64,000 nucleotides of DNA from Oegoconia quadripuncta (taxonomy: Eukaryota > Arthropoda > Insecta > Lepidoptera > Autostichidae): the NCBI GenBank assembly GCA_949316235.1, contig OX438748.1, positions 7,381,001-7,445,000 of the forward strand, read 5' to 3'. The translations under genes were made by a program, and so were the position numbers. This document shows positions 55,685 to 64,000 of the stretch, in pieces. The notes beneath the pieces were generated by a model. That model did not search any database. It saw only the letters and a program-made list of their open reading frames with translations, and had not been told where the DNA came from. Each line of letters opens with the position of its first letter. Positions within the stretch are counted from its first letter, which is position 1.

Positions 55685-55816
55685 TCAATCAAAGATAAAC
55701 TGTTATATGTTTAAGAGGGTTAAAGCAATCATAAAACAGAAATTATTAGCAAAAGGCTATTATAAAATCACTGACTATTTGAATGATCAGCAAGCATGGA
55801 CATAGCTGTCTTATTA
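55685..55816 (+). pseudogene. Daphne-like LINE C-terminus, left of the Helitron
   Basis: The frame reads FKRVKAIIKQKLLAKGYYKI, then TDYLNDQQAWT and a stop (to 55805), as in KAYYKISDYLDDKQSWT at 30.8 kb. It continues CTGTCTTATTATTCATA and is cut by the Helitron; the 3' UTR resumes at 59088. Confidence 0.8.
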
Positions 55817-55835
55817 TTCATATATAAAGGAAGAA

Positions 55836-55864
55836 ACTGACTGACTGACTGACTGACTGACTGA
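55836..55864 (+). repeat. (GACT)n microsatellite
   Basis: Six tandem CTGA units close to the Helitron's 5' end. Confidence 0.9.
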
Positions 55865-55889
55865 CATATCAACGCACAGGCCAAACCGC

Positions 55890-56825
55890 TGGGTCTAGAG
55901 TTTCCAAATTTGGCACGTAGGTTCCTTACGAGGTCTAGGGGAGCACTAAGAAAGGATTTTTCAAAATTCACCCTTTAAGGGGGTGAAACAGGGGTGGGAA
56001 GTTTGTATGAAGAAACAGTATAACTTGGACATTTCGACTATTTTCAACTCGAAACTTCGCAAGAGTACTCCTAGGAACAAATAAGCTAATACGTGTTTTG
56101 AGATTTTTCGAAAAACAACCCCCTGGGTTGTGAAATGGGGGTTAAAACCATAAAATCGATATTGGTGTCGTTATTTAGGTTTTATGGGATGTTGATTATG
56201 AAAATGACATTTATTTTAAGTTAACCCTCTAGGGTTGAGATAGGGGTGGGGGTTGCTACCAGAAAAGTCTATATTGGACAACCCCCTGGGGTGTGAAATG
56301 GGGGTTATAACCATATAATCGATAATGGTGTCGTTATTTAGATTTTATGGGATGTTGATTATGAATATGACATTTATTTTAAGTTAACCCTCTAGGGATG
56401 AGATAGGGGTGGGGGTTGATACCAAAAAGTCAATATTGGTGTCATTATTTAGGTTTTTTGGGACGTTGATTACGAAAATGCCATTTGTTTTGAAGCTAAC
56501 CCCTTGGGGTTAGAGAATGAGGTAAGGGTGAGTTGAGATTTTTCGAAAAACAGCCCCCTGGAGTGTGAAATGGGGGTAGAAACCATAAAATCGATATTGG
56601 TGTCGTTATTTAGGTTTTTTGGGATGTTGATTATGAAAATGACATTTATTGTAAGCCAACCCTCTAGGGGTGAGATAGGGGTGGGGGATGATACCAAATA
56701 AGTCTATATTGGTGTCGTTATTTAGGTTTTTTGGGACGTTGATTGCGAAAATGACATTTATTTTGAAGCTAACCCCCTTACGGGTTGCGATAGTGGTAGG
56801 GGTTGAAATCACAAATTCAAATTGG
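55890..56825 (+). repeat. Helitron internal unit A (first copy)
   Basis: It starts TAGAGTTTCCAAATTTGGCA and reaches ACCCCCTTACGGGTTGCGAT. Within it a ~110-160 bp subunit recurs about five times (CCCCCTGGGTTGTGAAATGG, then ATCGATATTGGTGTCGTTAT, then GGGATGTTGATTATGAAAAT, then AACCCTCTAGGGTTGAGATA and GGGGTGGGGG). It is almost identical to 57487-58424. Confidence 0.88.
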
Positions 56826-57235
56826 TGTCGAAGTCGCAGAGTCAAAGTCGAAGAGTCAATGTCGAAGATTCAAATTCGAAATTCAAAGTCGAAGGCTCAA
56901 AGTCGAAGGCTCAAATTCGAAGGCTCAAAGTCGAAGGCTCAAAGTCGAAGGCTCAAAGTCGAAGGCTCAAAGTCGAAGGCTCAAAGTCGAAGACTCAAAG
57001 TCGAAGGCTCAAAGTCGAAGTCTCAAAGTCGAAGGCTCAAAGTCGAAGGCTCAAAGACGAAGGCTCAAATTCGAAGGCTCAAAGTCGAAGACTCAAAGTC
57101 GAAGACTCAAAGTCGAAGACTCAAAGTCGAAAGCTCAAAGTCGAAGGCTCAAAGACGAAGGCTCAAAGTCGAAGGCTCAAAGTCGAAGGCTCAAAGTCGA
57201 AGACTCAAAGTCGAAGACTCAAAGTCGAAAAGTAA
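56826..57235 (+). repeat. 14-bp minisatellite (GTCGAAGGCTCAAA)n
   Basis: About 25-28 units of GTCGAAGGCTCAAA with single-base variants (GACTC, GTCTC, AAATT, AAGAC). Because 14 is not a multiple of 3 and no unit contains a stop, all three plus frames stay open and spell the same 14-residue period KVEGSKSKAQSRRL, out of register with each other. This is repeat-derived, not evidence for a protein. Confidence 0.93.
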
Positions 57236-57482
57236 AATTCATAGTCAAAGTCATGTCAAAGTCATAGTCAAAATCATAGTCAAAGTCATAGTCAAAGTCA
57301 TAGTCATAGGCAAAGTCATAGTCAAAGTCATAGTCGAAGTCATAGTCAAAGTCATAGTCTATGTCAAAGTAATAGTCATAGTCAAAGTCATAGTCAAATT
57401 CAAAGTCGTAGTCAATGTCATAGTCGAAGTCATAGTCAAAGTCATAGTCAAAGTTTTAGTCAAAGTCATAGTCATAGTCAAA
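57236..57482 (+). repeat. 12-bp minisatellite (AGTCATAGTCAA)n
   Basis: About 20 units of AGTCATAGTCAA-type sequence directly follow the 14-bp array and share the AGTCAAAGTC core. Translation gives KVIV repeats. Confidence 0.92.
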
Positions 57483-57486
57483 GGGG

Positions 57487-58440
57487 TGAATAGAGTGTTT
57501 CCAAATTTGGCACGTACGTTCCTTACGAGGTCTAGGGGAGCACTAAGAAAGGATTTTTCAAAATTCACCCTTTAAGGGGTGAAACAGGGGTGGGAAGTTT
57601 GTATGAAGAAACAGTATAACTTGGACATTTCGTCTATTTTCGACTCGAAACTTCGCAAGAGTACTCCTAGGAACAAATAAGCTAATACGTGTTTTGAGAT
57701 TTTTCGAAAAACAACCCCCTGGGTCGTGAAATGGGGGTTAAAACCATAAAATCGATATTGGTGTCGTTATTTAGGTTTTATGGGATATTGATTATGAAAA
57801 TGACATTTATTTTAAGTTAACCCTCTAGGGTTGAGATAGGGGTGGGGGTTGCTACCAAATAAGTCTATATTGAACAACCCCCTGGGGTGTGAAATGGGGG
57901 TTAAAACCATATAATCGATAATGGTGCCGTTATTTAGATTTTATGGGATGTTGATTATGAAAATGACATTTATTTTAAGTTAACCCTCTAGGCTTGAGAT
58001 AGGGGTGGGGGTTGATACCAAAAGTCAATATTGGTGTCATTATTTAGGTTTTTTGGGACGTTGATTACGAAAATGCCATTTGTTTTGAAGCCAACCCCTT
58101 GGGGTTAGAGAATGAGATAAGAGTGAGTTGAGATTTTTCGAAATACAGCCCCCTGGGGTGTGAAATGGGGGTTGAAACCATAAAATCGATATTGGTGTCG
58201 TTATTTAGATTTTTTGGGATGTTGATTATGAAAATGACATTTATTGTAAGCCAACCCTCTAGGGGTGAGATAGGGGTGGGGGATGATACCAAAAAGTCTA
58301 TATTGGTGTCGTTATTTAGCTTTTTTGGGACGTTGATTGCGAAAATGACATTTATTTTGAAGCTAACCCCTTACGGGTTGCGATAATGGTAGGGGTTGAT
58401 CACAAATTCAAATTGGTGTCGAAGTCGAAGAGTCAAAGTC
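57487..58440 (+). repeat. Helitron internal unit A' (second copy)
   Basis: It restarts at TAGAGTGTTTCCAAATTTGG and follows unit A to its end plus the first ~20 bp of the minisatellite (GTCGAAGTCGAAGAGTCAAA), then breaks off into the helicase remnant. The offset from unit A is about 1.6 kb. By eye it differs from A at only a few per cent of sites. Confidence 0.9.
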
Positions 58441-58858
58441 ACTTTTACTACGTGAGGGTGCACCTGTTATGTTATTGAGAAATTTAATGTCACCCAAACT
58501 TTAAAACGGTACTAGGTTGCAAGTCAAGGCTTTGCACCGGAACGTAGTAGAGGCCACTATTTTAACAGGACCTGCTCAGGGAGAAACAGTGTTTGTACCG
58601 CGTATTCCATTAATACTAAATGATCTTCCCTTTGAATTCAAAAGGCTTCCGTTTCCACTAAAGGTCTGTTTTGCCATGACAATAAATAAGTCGCAGGGGC
58701 AAACTCTCAAATTCGCCGGAGTAGACCTACGACAGGACTATTTCTCTCACGGTCAGTTCTATGTGGCATGCTCCCATGTAAGTTCACCCCAAAGTTTGGT
58801 TCTATTGCTACCACCTTCAAACATGGCAAAGAATGTTGTTTATAAGGAAGTACTTTAA
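58441..58858 (+). pseudogene. Pif1-type helicase C-terminus of the Helitron
   Basis: The reading LREGAPVMLLRNLMSPKL, a TAA at 58502-58504, then NGTRLQVKALHRNVVEATIL, VPRIPLILNDLPFEFKRLPF, CFAMTINKSQGQTL and QFYVACSHVSSP to a stop at 58858. These are the last motifs of Helitron/Pif1 helicases: the FAMTINKSQGQ block binds ATP and the final block follows a YVACSR consensus (here SH). About 135 codons remain, against well over a thousand for a full Rep-Hel protein, and the Walker A region is absent. It is a dead fragment in the element's own orientation. Confidence 0.85.
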
Positions 58859-58859
58859 T

Positions 58860-59087
58860 AAATATAAACCAGAAATTTTCAGAAAGGTCTTTTAATGGAT
58901 CCCTGTCTTAATCCATTTACCTGGCAAAACACCAACATGGTTCCACATACCTGTTATCTGCCCAGGGTCTTTTCCTGTTTGAGATAAACTCTACATGGTA
59001 ATTTTTCTGCTGAATGTATTCCCGTGGGAAAGTAATAAAGTGTTGATTCATGTAGTCTACGCGGACGAAGTCGCGGGCAGCTGCTAG
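58860..59087 (+). mobile_element. Helitron 3' untranslated end
   Basis: TAATAAATATAAACCAGAAA, then GTGTTGATTCATGTAGTCTA, then CGCGGACGAAGTCGCGGGCA and GCTGCTAG. The stem CGCGGAC/GTCGCG near the end acts in Helitrons as the stop signal for rolling-circle transfer; this role is family knowledge. Confidence 0.75.
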
Positions 59088-59290
59088 TTATTCATATAAT
59101 TATCAAATCACAAATTGTAACCATCTGTTTAAAAGAGCAACCCTAGAGTTTCTTGCTCGTTCTTCTCTGGTGAGTCAGCTTTGTGAATGAGCCGTAAATT
59201 TAAATGTAATATTAATATTAATAGTGACGTTTTCAAGTGATAATTTTATCCTACGAAATAAAATATTTTGATTTAATTTGATTATCCCAC
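59088..59290 (+). mobile_element. Daphne-like LINE 3' UTR, right of the Helitron
   Basis: TTATTCATATAATTATCAAA, then AAAAGAGCAACCCTAGAGTT, then TCTTGCTCGTTCTTCTCTGG, then AAATAAAATATTTTGATTTA resumes the LINE cut at 55816. It is a diverged relative of the 30.9- and 45.4-kb 3' ends. Confidence 0.78.
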
Positions 59291-59486
59291 ACGGCGTTCC
59301 GTACAAACTTTCAAGTCCCAATTTTTCGAAATGAATATGCCGATTCTAATGAAACTTTATACGTATAAGCAGGATACATATACATAAAAAGTAAGTAGAA
59401 AACCTTTTTTTAAATATCGAATTTAAAAGACGTAATACTCGTACCTTTTTTCTGTTACTATTTAAAACTTGAAATCGCTCTAATTT

Positions 59487-59590
59487 GGTTTCAATACTTT
59501 TTTTAGAAAATGTTCTCTACTAACATTTTAGGTCTATGTGCATGCTTTATGAATATAAAGTTTCATTAGAATCAGTTTTATTTTATTATT
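59487..59590 (+). repeat. Repeat T, copy 2
   Basis: GTTTCAATACTTTTTTAGAA, then AATGTTCTCTACTAACATTT, then AAAGTTTCATTAGAATCAGT. It aligns to 13556-13650. Confidence 0.55.
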
Positions 59591-59802
59591 TATTTATTTT
59601 TGTCATCTCTATCAATCTCATACTTTCAGAATAAGATACTTTTTTGTGCCACTCGCCGATAGTGTTAAACCAACCCTCAAAATATTTGCCATATTTTTCA
59701 TAACTTCTCTATATTCGTCATCTTATATGTCGTTGTCATATTTAGACAAAAATTCCAATTTAGTTATTTAAAGCTAAAGTAACAGTGCTATTTGTTCCAC
59801 CC

Positions 59803-60071
59803 GAAAGTACCTGAGGCCTCACATTGCAGCCTATGCATACTACATAGAAAATTGTGTCCACACAGTCACCTAAATAAAAGAACAATAACTAATCATAACA
59901 GATTATGTTTCTACGACTCATGAACTCGATAATAATTGTACAAAGACCGGTTCTAATTATAGAAATTGCTAGTAACTGTATACTCCCGAGACCACAATCC
60001 AAAGTCAACTTCAACTCCAGCAATAAAATCAAGAATAAGAGGATAAGCTTACACTATTATCCTATTGCAAT
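59803..60071 (-). repeat. Repeat P, copy 2
   Basis: GAAAGTACCTGAGGCCTCAC, then ATTGCAGCCTATGCATACTA, then ACTAATCATAACAGATTATG, then GTATACTCCCGAGACCAC, then TCCAGCAATAAAATCAAGAA and ACTATTATCCTATTGC. It is the inverse of 52384-52657, but not joined to repeat Q. Confidence 0.8.
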
Positions 60072-60234
60072 TAATCCGGTTGCCTGCTCTAATTCCTTTG
60101 CCAATAAACAAAGTTCCAATACTAATCCTGGTAAGCCCGGGTACTGTCCTAACTGAACGTAATTGTGAGACGAGTAAAAGGTGATTGAAATAAATAGATT
60201 AATTGAAAATGTAGAAATCTCCAAAAGACTAGAT

Positions 60235-60315
60235 ATGATTATCATATAAATACATCAAACAATTGTGTTAAAAGCTAAATACATATCTTTGAAATAGCTT
60301 CGTTAAGTTTTTAAT
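60235..60315 (-). repeat. Repeat M, short copy
   Basis: CAAACAATTGTGTTAAAAGC, then TAAATACATATCTTTGAAAT is the family core only. Confidence 0.5.
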
Positions 60316-60319
60316 ACAT

Positions 60320-61275
60320 ATGTGCCACATAGGCACCTTTTTATAGTAATATTGTACTTCTTACTGTTGTATTTTTTTACCTTTTGCCTGTCTTTTTGAC
60401 TTTTTTTGGTTTATTGTTTGGTCTTGGCTTTGGGCTCACCTTTGTTACAGTAGAATAAATATTATTTTCACCACCCTAACAACCCTCTTTAAATATTATC
60501 GTATAAAGATACAGTCCATAAAATCACAACATATATATCTCTTGGAATGGAAGAGCTCTCTTTAGAGATAAGCTCACCTTTGTACACATGTTCTAACTGT
60601 AATCGGTTTGTATTTCTTGTGTAATAAAGAATAAAGGGAGAATAAGAAACCCGCTCCGTGAGTAAGATGATCATCATAAATGAACCGCGTCAAATTGGCA
60701 AAAAACTTCGGTAATTTTCCAATTCTCTACCTCTAGAGTGCATCATCAGATCTTCACCGCAACCGTGATCCACCGTGATAGTATACACGTTCCTTTACAA
60801 AAAGAATTACGCGAATCGACCGCCAAATTTCAGAGTAATCAGTGTACGTACATGTACAAGATTTTAACTTAAGAAATTTTTAAAGTCTGTTAAAAAGGCG
60901 CTCTAAAATCATATCGCCTGCATGGTTTGTCAACTTGATAAGCTGTTTATTTCTATTCCGTTTATTTTTAGCATATATGGTTTATGACGTTTTTATCGCA
61001 GTAAAAGCCCGCTTTAACGGAATTCTAAAGGTTTAGTACTTCTACAAAATAGCCCTAGATTTAGGCCTTTATGCCCGAACACCGTTCCTAAGTACTTGAC
61101 TTCAGTTTTACTGTGCTATCAAGTTAAGGTAGGTGTTATAAAGTTAAACATTTCACTCAACAAGTATAATTATGCACCTGTAAACTAAACTGCAGAGTTA
61201 CAGTTTTAAATTCCTTTTTTGTCTTATTTCGAAACTAGATTAAACATTTGCACAAAAAGCTAAATGGTGGTGTAA
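60320..61275. other. Nothing recognised
   Basis: No open frame with a motif and no shared repeat. Confidence 0.35.
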
Positions 61276-61279
61276 AATT

Positions 61280-61720
61280 TCACGAGCGTCTTTAATATTC
61301 TATCTATCTTCCTTCACAGGTCTTCCATAGTCTTACGACGGTGTTGCCGCGCTTATTCTCTACTATTCCAACTATTTTGGTAGGGTGATAAATAAAAAAT
61401 ATTCTATACAATCAGACCGGAACTCCTCCGGAGCGTCGAAGCGTTCCCGGTGGTATACGACCGTGCGACAAACGAACGATTATAGGATACATTTCGGAGA
61501 GTGCGTTGGAATTGCATGAAATTATTCCACCATCGCCTTTCCATCTTCAGACTACCAAGGATTGTTTCTACCCATTCGTTGACGGTTTCGTTTCATCCTT
61601 CGAAATGCGGAGTGCTAAGGTATGGAATTTGTTGCCGGCGTAGGTGTTCCCCGAATCGTACAGTCCTGGAATATTTGAGTCTGGGGTGAAAAGTCATAAG
61701 CATGGTCAATTTTTCACAAA
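61280..61720 (+). pseudogene. LINE C-terminal remnant (probable)
   Basis: The reading FEMRSAKVWNLLPA, a stop, then VFPESYSPGIFESGVKSHKH follows the pattern 'RSAKLWNSLPxxVFP..Y..xxFK..V' near the end of many non-LTR RT proteins. The upstream part is less clear. The 62-codon frame called in the other phase is a by-product. Confidence 0.45.
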
Positions 61721-61724
61721 AAAA

Positions 61725-62210
61725 AATAGTACAATTTTTACAGTCTACAGTTATAGTCCGAGAGGCTCACAGCCCTACTGAACAACCACATTTTGGAGAG
61801 TATTCTAGAAGCCTTTTTGCGAGAGACATTATAAGGAGATAGACTGGTGATTTAATCCCATGCTCAAGCCATTTACCGACCGTGGGACTATTTCATTTGA
61901 CATTTAGTGACGTCTGTCACTATTAAGCCTCCTGATTTCATACAACTTCACCCTCCCGCTCCCCCGTACTACTTTATGTTACCACCGTACTTAAATAGCT
62001 GTCCAGTTGTTTTAATTATTATCTAGTTCTGCTTGTTTCATAAAGTAGATATTATGACGGCTCTTTAATATGAAATAGGTCACCATTCTCAAATTAATAG
62101 ACTTGAGGCGCTCAAACCGTAGTATAAAACTAATTGCCAACTGTTTGCTACAATGTTTTGTTTAATTAACTCCATTCAGTTTATGTTCATGATGCTGAAT
62201 TTATGTACTT
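61725..62210. other. Nothing recognised
   Basis: No repeat or frame could be supported. Confidence 0.35.
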
Positions 62211-62213
62211 AAC

Positions 62214-62250
62214 TTCCTTTTATCCGTGACTTCGTCCGCATGACTATAGA
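62214..62250 (-). repeat. Helitron-type 3' hairpin scrap
   Basis: CCTTTTATCCGTGACTTCGT, then CCGCATGACTATAG reads in reverse as ATGCGGACGAAGTCACGGAT, the Helitron 3' hairpin sequence. Nothing upstream survives. Confidence 0.45.
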
Positions 62251-62254
62251 AATA

Positions 62255-63450
62255 TTATAATTGTTATAGTACGTAATTTTAGTTCTCTCATCTTTCATTA
62301 TCAAATTATCAAATTTCATCAATATTTATTCAACTATTGGAGACAAAGACATAGCAAGATGATGACAATTTGTTCAGCGTTATGAAATTATTACTTATTC
62401 AAATAACCAAAGATTACTCTGCTCAATTACTTGACAACTTATGTCTTTACAAGAGAAACCGGAAAAAAATACGGGCCACAGTTTCGTAGTTAGAATATAA
62501 ATTTTATAGCGCAAAAGTTATTTCGCCAGTTGATTAATGCAATTTTTTTAAAGATTTTAGCTTTGTAGGGCTTATAAATATCTATAACCAATTTTGTAGC
62601 ACTATCAATCTGCGTGTAACACAGATGTGATGTATATACGCTCCGCCATGGTGCCAAAATGGTGCCTAATTTGACTATATATGGACCTAAACCTTTAACT
62701 AATCGCGCGGGGATCATGTGGACCCCAATGCACAAAGTTGAGGCATTTCTCGAATTTTGTAAATATCATCTCGACCCACCTAGTAGGTAGCTTCCTAAAA
62801 CGCTCAATACTTCATAATTCATTTGCATGACCCAGAATTGCTTTGATTTGTCTGGAAAGTGAGTTTGAGGTTCAAACGAACCACGCGCGAACACTTCCGT
62901 GATTTTTTTGGAGGTGAACATTTTGTTGAACCATTGCAATAACATATGAAGCGAAGTAATTTAAATTTAGAAACCCGAATCTTCTATGTAACCCCCTCTA
63001 AGATTGTAAGGACCATTTGACTAAGCTATGTGTATCAGTCTACAAAAAAATATAGTTTCTAAATTGTAATACGTGGCGTTGATACTTATTAATAATTTTA
63101 AGTTATATGGAGGGAATGTGTTTATGTTTTTGTTGATTTTTCAGATTCCTAAATAATAAACACCAATTTTGTAGTTAAGCAGTTTCATTTTGTTTTTCGA
63201 AGTAGGGTCCGTAAAGTGGGGTCCCCCCATGCGAGCAGTTATGTAAGTTTTAAGGCGCGAGTAATTAATGATTAAGAAAGTAACATATAATTTTACTTTA
63301 GTTTTGTTAAATGTATATTCTCCTTTTTTGCAACAAAATGTATTTGTATTGTAGTTTAAGACCAAAGGAATATAATTCACAGTGAAAATTGTATTATAAA
63401 AGATCCTGGCAGGGTTAATTATGAGAGTTACGGGATACGGTTTACTTGAC
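62255..63450. other. Nothing recognised
   Basis: Two minus frames of about 80 codons (62490, 63141) show no motif. Confidence 0.35.
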
Positions 63451-63452
63451 CT

Positions 63453-63551
63453 AACCGCCTCCGTGGCTCGATATAAACAACATAGGGTTTACGAATCGGA
63501 GATCGTGGGTTCGATCCCCAGCGGTGTACATGTTTAGTACTCGGTTTGGTT
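63453..63551 (+). mobile_element. SINE S3, tRNA-like head
   Basis: ACCGCCTCCGTGGCTCGATA (A-box side), then GGAGATCGTGGGTTCGATCC, then CCAGCGGTGTACATGTTTAG (B box and linker). It shares its latter half with 55561-55615. Its body is replaced by repeat D. Confidence 0.6.
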
Positions 63552-63560
63552 GATGGTAGG

Positions 63561-63682
63561 GCATTTAAAATATCCGCCTGGCTAGCTACCACCAATATAT
63601 CTCAATCTGCCGCCAAACAACAATGTTAATAGCATTGTTGTGTTCCGGTTATCAGAGCTAGGATAGCCAGTTCCCCAAATAT
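63561..63682 (-). repeat. Repeat D, copy 5 (right end)
   Basis: GCATTTAAAATATCCGCCTG, then GCTAGCTACCACCAATATAT, then AATCTGCCGCCAAACAACAA, then GTGTTCCGGTTATCAGAGCT is the distal half of repeat D in reverse, complementing the proximal half kept at 26655. Confidence 0.72.
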
Positions 63683-63696
63683 TAATTAATTATCCC

Positions 63697-63945
63697 AACT
63701 ATTATACGGTATTCTTAAATGTCGCGTGTTTGAGTCCCGCTAGGGGCATACATTTTGTATTATGACATGTGTACCCGAGTTATAGATATATTTCATTTAT
63801 ATATGTATGTATTTCCAACAACAAAAAATATATTTGTGTAGTATATCTACCGTCCGGTATCCGTAATACACGCCTAGTTGCTTATTGTGAAATAGATGGC
63901 GCTATGTATGTACAAATATATATTTATATTTATTTAATGAAACAT
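63697..63945 (+). mobile_element. SINE-A copy near the right edge
   Basis: TGTCGCGTGTTTGAGTCCCG, then CTAGGGGCATACATTTTG, then CCCGAGTTATAGATATATTT, then TATCTACCGTCCGGTATCCG, then CCTAGTTGCTTATTGTG and AGATGGCGCTATGTATGTA. The A-box part is decayed (ACTATTATACGGTATTC). Confidence 0.78.
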
Positions 63946-64000
63946 AATAAATGACTTACTCTACAGGTGGTAACGGGTAGCAGTACTTTTATATCACATA

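Larger units (their letters stand above)
55817..59087 (+). mobile_element. Helitron (~3.27 kb) inserted in a LINE
   Basis: The right end is CTAG (59084-59087) after the GC-rich hairpin ACGCGGACGAAGTCGCGGGC, followed by host T: the standard Helitron 3' end. The left end is TTCATATATAAAGGAAG at 55817-55819 (start base uncertain by 1-2; no TIR or target duplication expected). Inside are a (GACT)n tract, a ~1.6-kb tandem duplication with a minisatellite, and the C-terminus of a Pif1-type helicase. The Rep (HUH) domain and most of the helicase are missing, so it could move only with enzymes from elsewhere. Confidence 0.82.

Noticed and set aside
55836..55864. Telomere-like or functional repeat
   Set aside because: It is a short (GACT)n microsatellite near the Helitron end, not TTAGG.
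56688..57575. 295-codon frame with KVEGSKSKAQSRRL and KVIV repeats
   Set aside because: It is a by-product of the 14-bp and 12-bp minisatellites; the other plus frames are equally open.
1..64000. CRISPR arrays, operons, ribosome binding sites, bacterial terminators
   Set aside because: The sequence is eukaryotic repeat-rich DNA; no spacer-repeat periodicity or prokaryotic gene layout is present.

Overview
This is a eukaryotic, AT-rich, gene-poor window, most likely from a lepidopteran (moth or butterfly) nuclear genome. The organism call is an inference from the mobile elements: tRNA-derived SINEs whose tails read GATGGCGCTGTGTGT, RTE-type and Jockey/CR1-group (Daphne-like) LINE 3' ends, Helitrons whose 3' hairpin reads CGGACGAAGTCGCGGGC, a BEL/Pao pol remnant, and several TIR elements (MITEs). 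I recall close relatives of these from Lepidoptera but ran no search. No host protein-coding gene, rRNA, true tRNA, CRISPR array or prokaryotic operon could be supported. Almost every open frame of 60-150 codons is a chance frame or lies inside a repeat. The window is best read as intergenic or intronic repeat-rich DNA.

Layout. 1-1.6 kb: decayed 3' half of a BEL/Pao retrotransposon with a possible LTR. 2-5 kb: a TA-flanked MITE, other dispersed repeats and a LINE 3' end. 5-14 kb: mostly featureless, with one full SINE-A, a MITE near 7.8-8.1 kb and small repeat fragments. 14-19 kb: an RTE LINE remnant, a SINE-B split by the same MITE as at 2.2 kb, a 26-T polypyrimidine tract, a CCGAAAC-rich element and a near-palindromic MITE. 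21-28 kb: clusters of repeat D, SINE-B, Helitron-like, SINE-C and RTE pieces, several nested. 30-38 kb: the densest TE cluster. It holds a LINE 3' end bounded by perfect inverted copies of its target, Helitron-like copies, SINE-A copies, MITEs, and a long-TIR element containing a LINE with a GATATCT target duplication. 39-54 kb: scattered repeats, including two unclassified families (Q and P) in inverted pairs. 55.7-59.3 kb: a Helitron of about 3.27 kb inserted in a Daphne-like LINE; it carries a Pif1-type helicase C-terminus, a ~1.6-kb tandem duplication and a 14-bp plus 12-bp minisatellite. 59-64 kb: second P copy, LINE debris, and a closing S3, D, SINE-A cluster.

How the parts relate. Nothing here acts as a pathway. 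The useful content is a relative insertion order readable from split elements: MITE G after SINE-B; a LINE-type tail after SINE-B; repeat D after RTE; Helitron after the Daphne-like LINE; CR1/Jockey LINE after the long-TIR element. No established undescribed system was found. The best candidates for something new are the Helitron's expanded repeat core, the inverted target flanks around the 30.3-kb LINE, and the P/Q repeat families.
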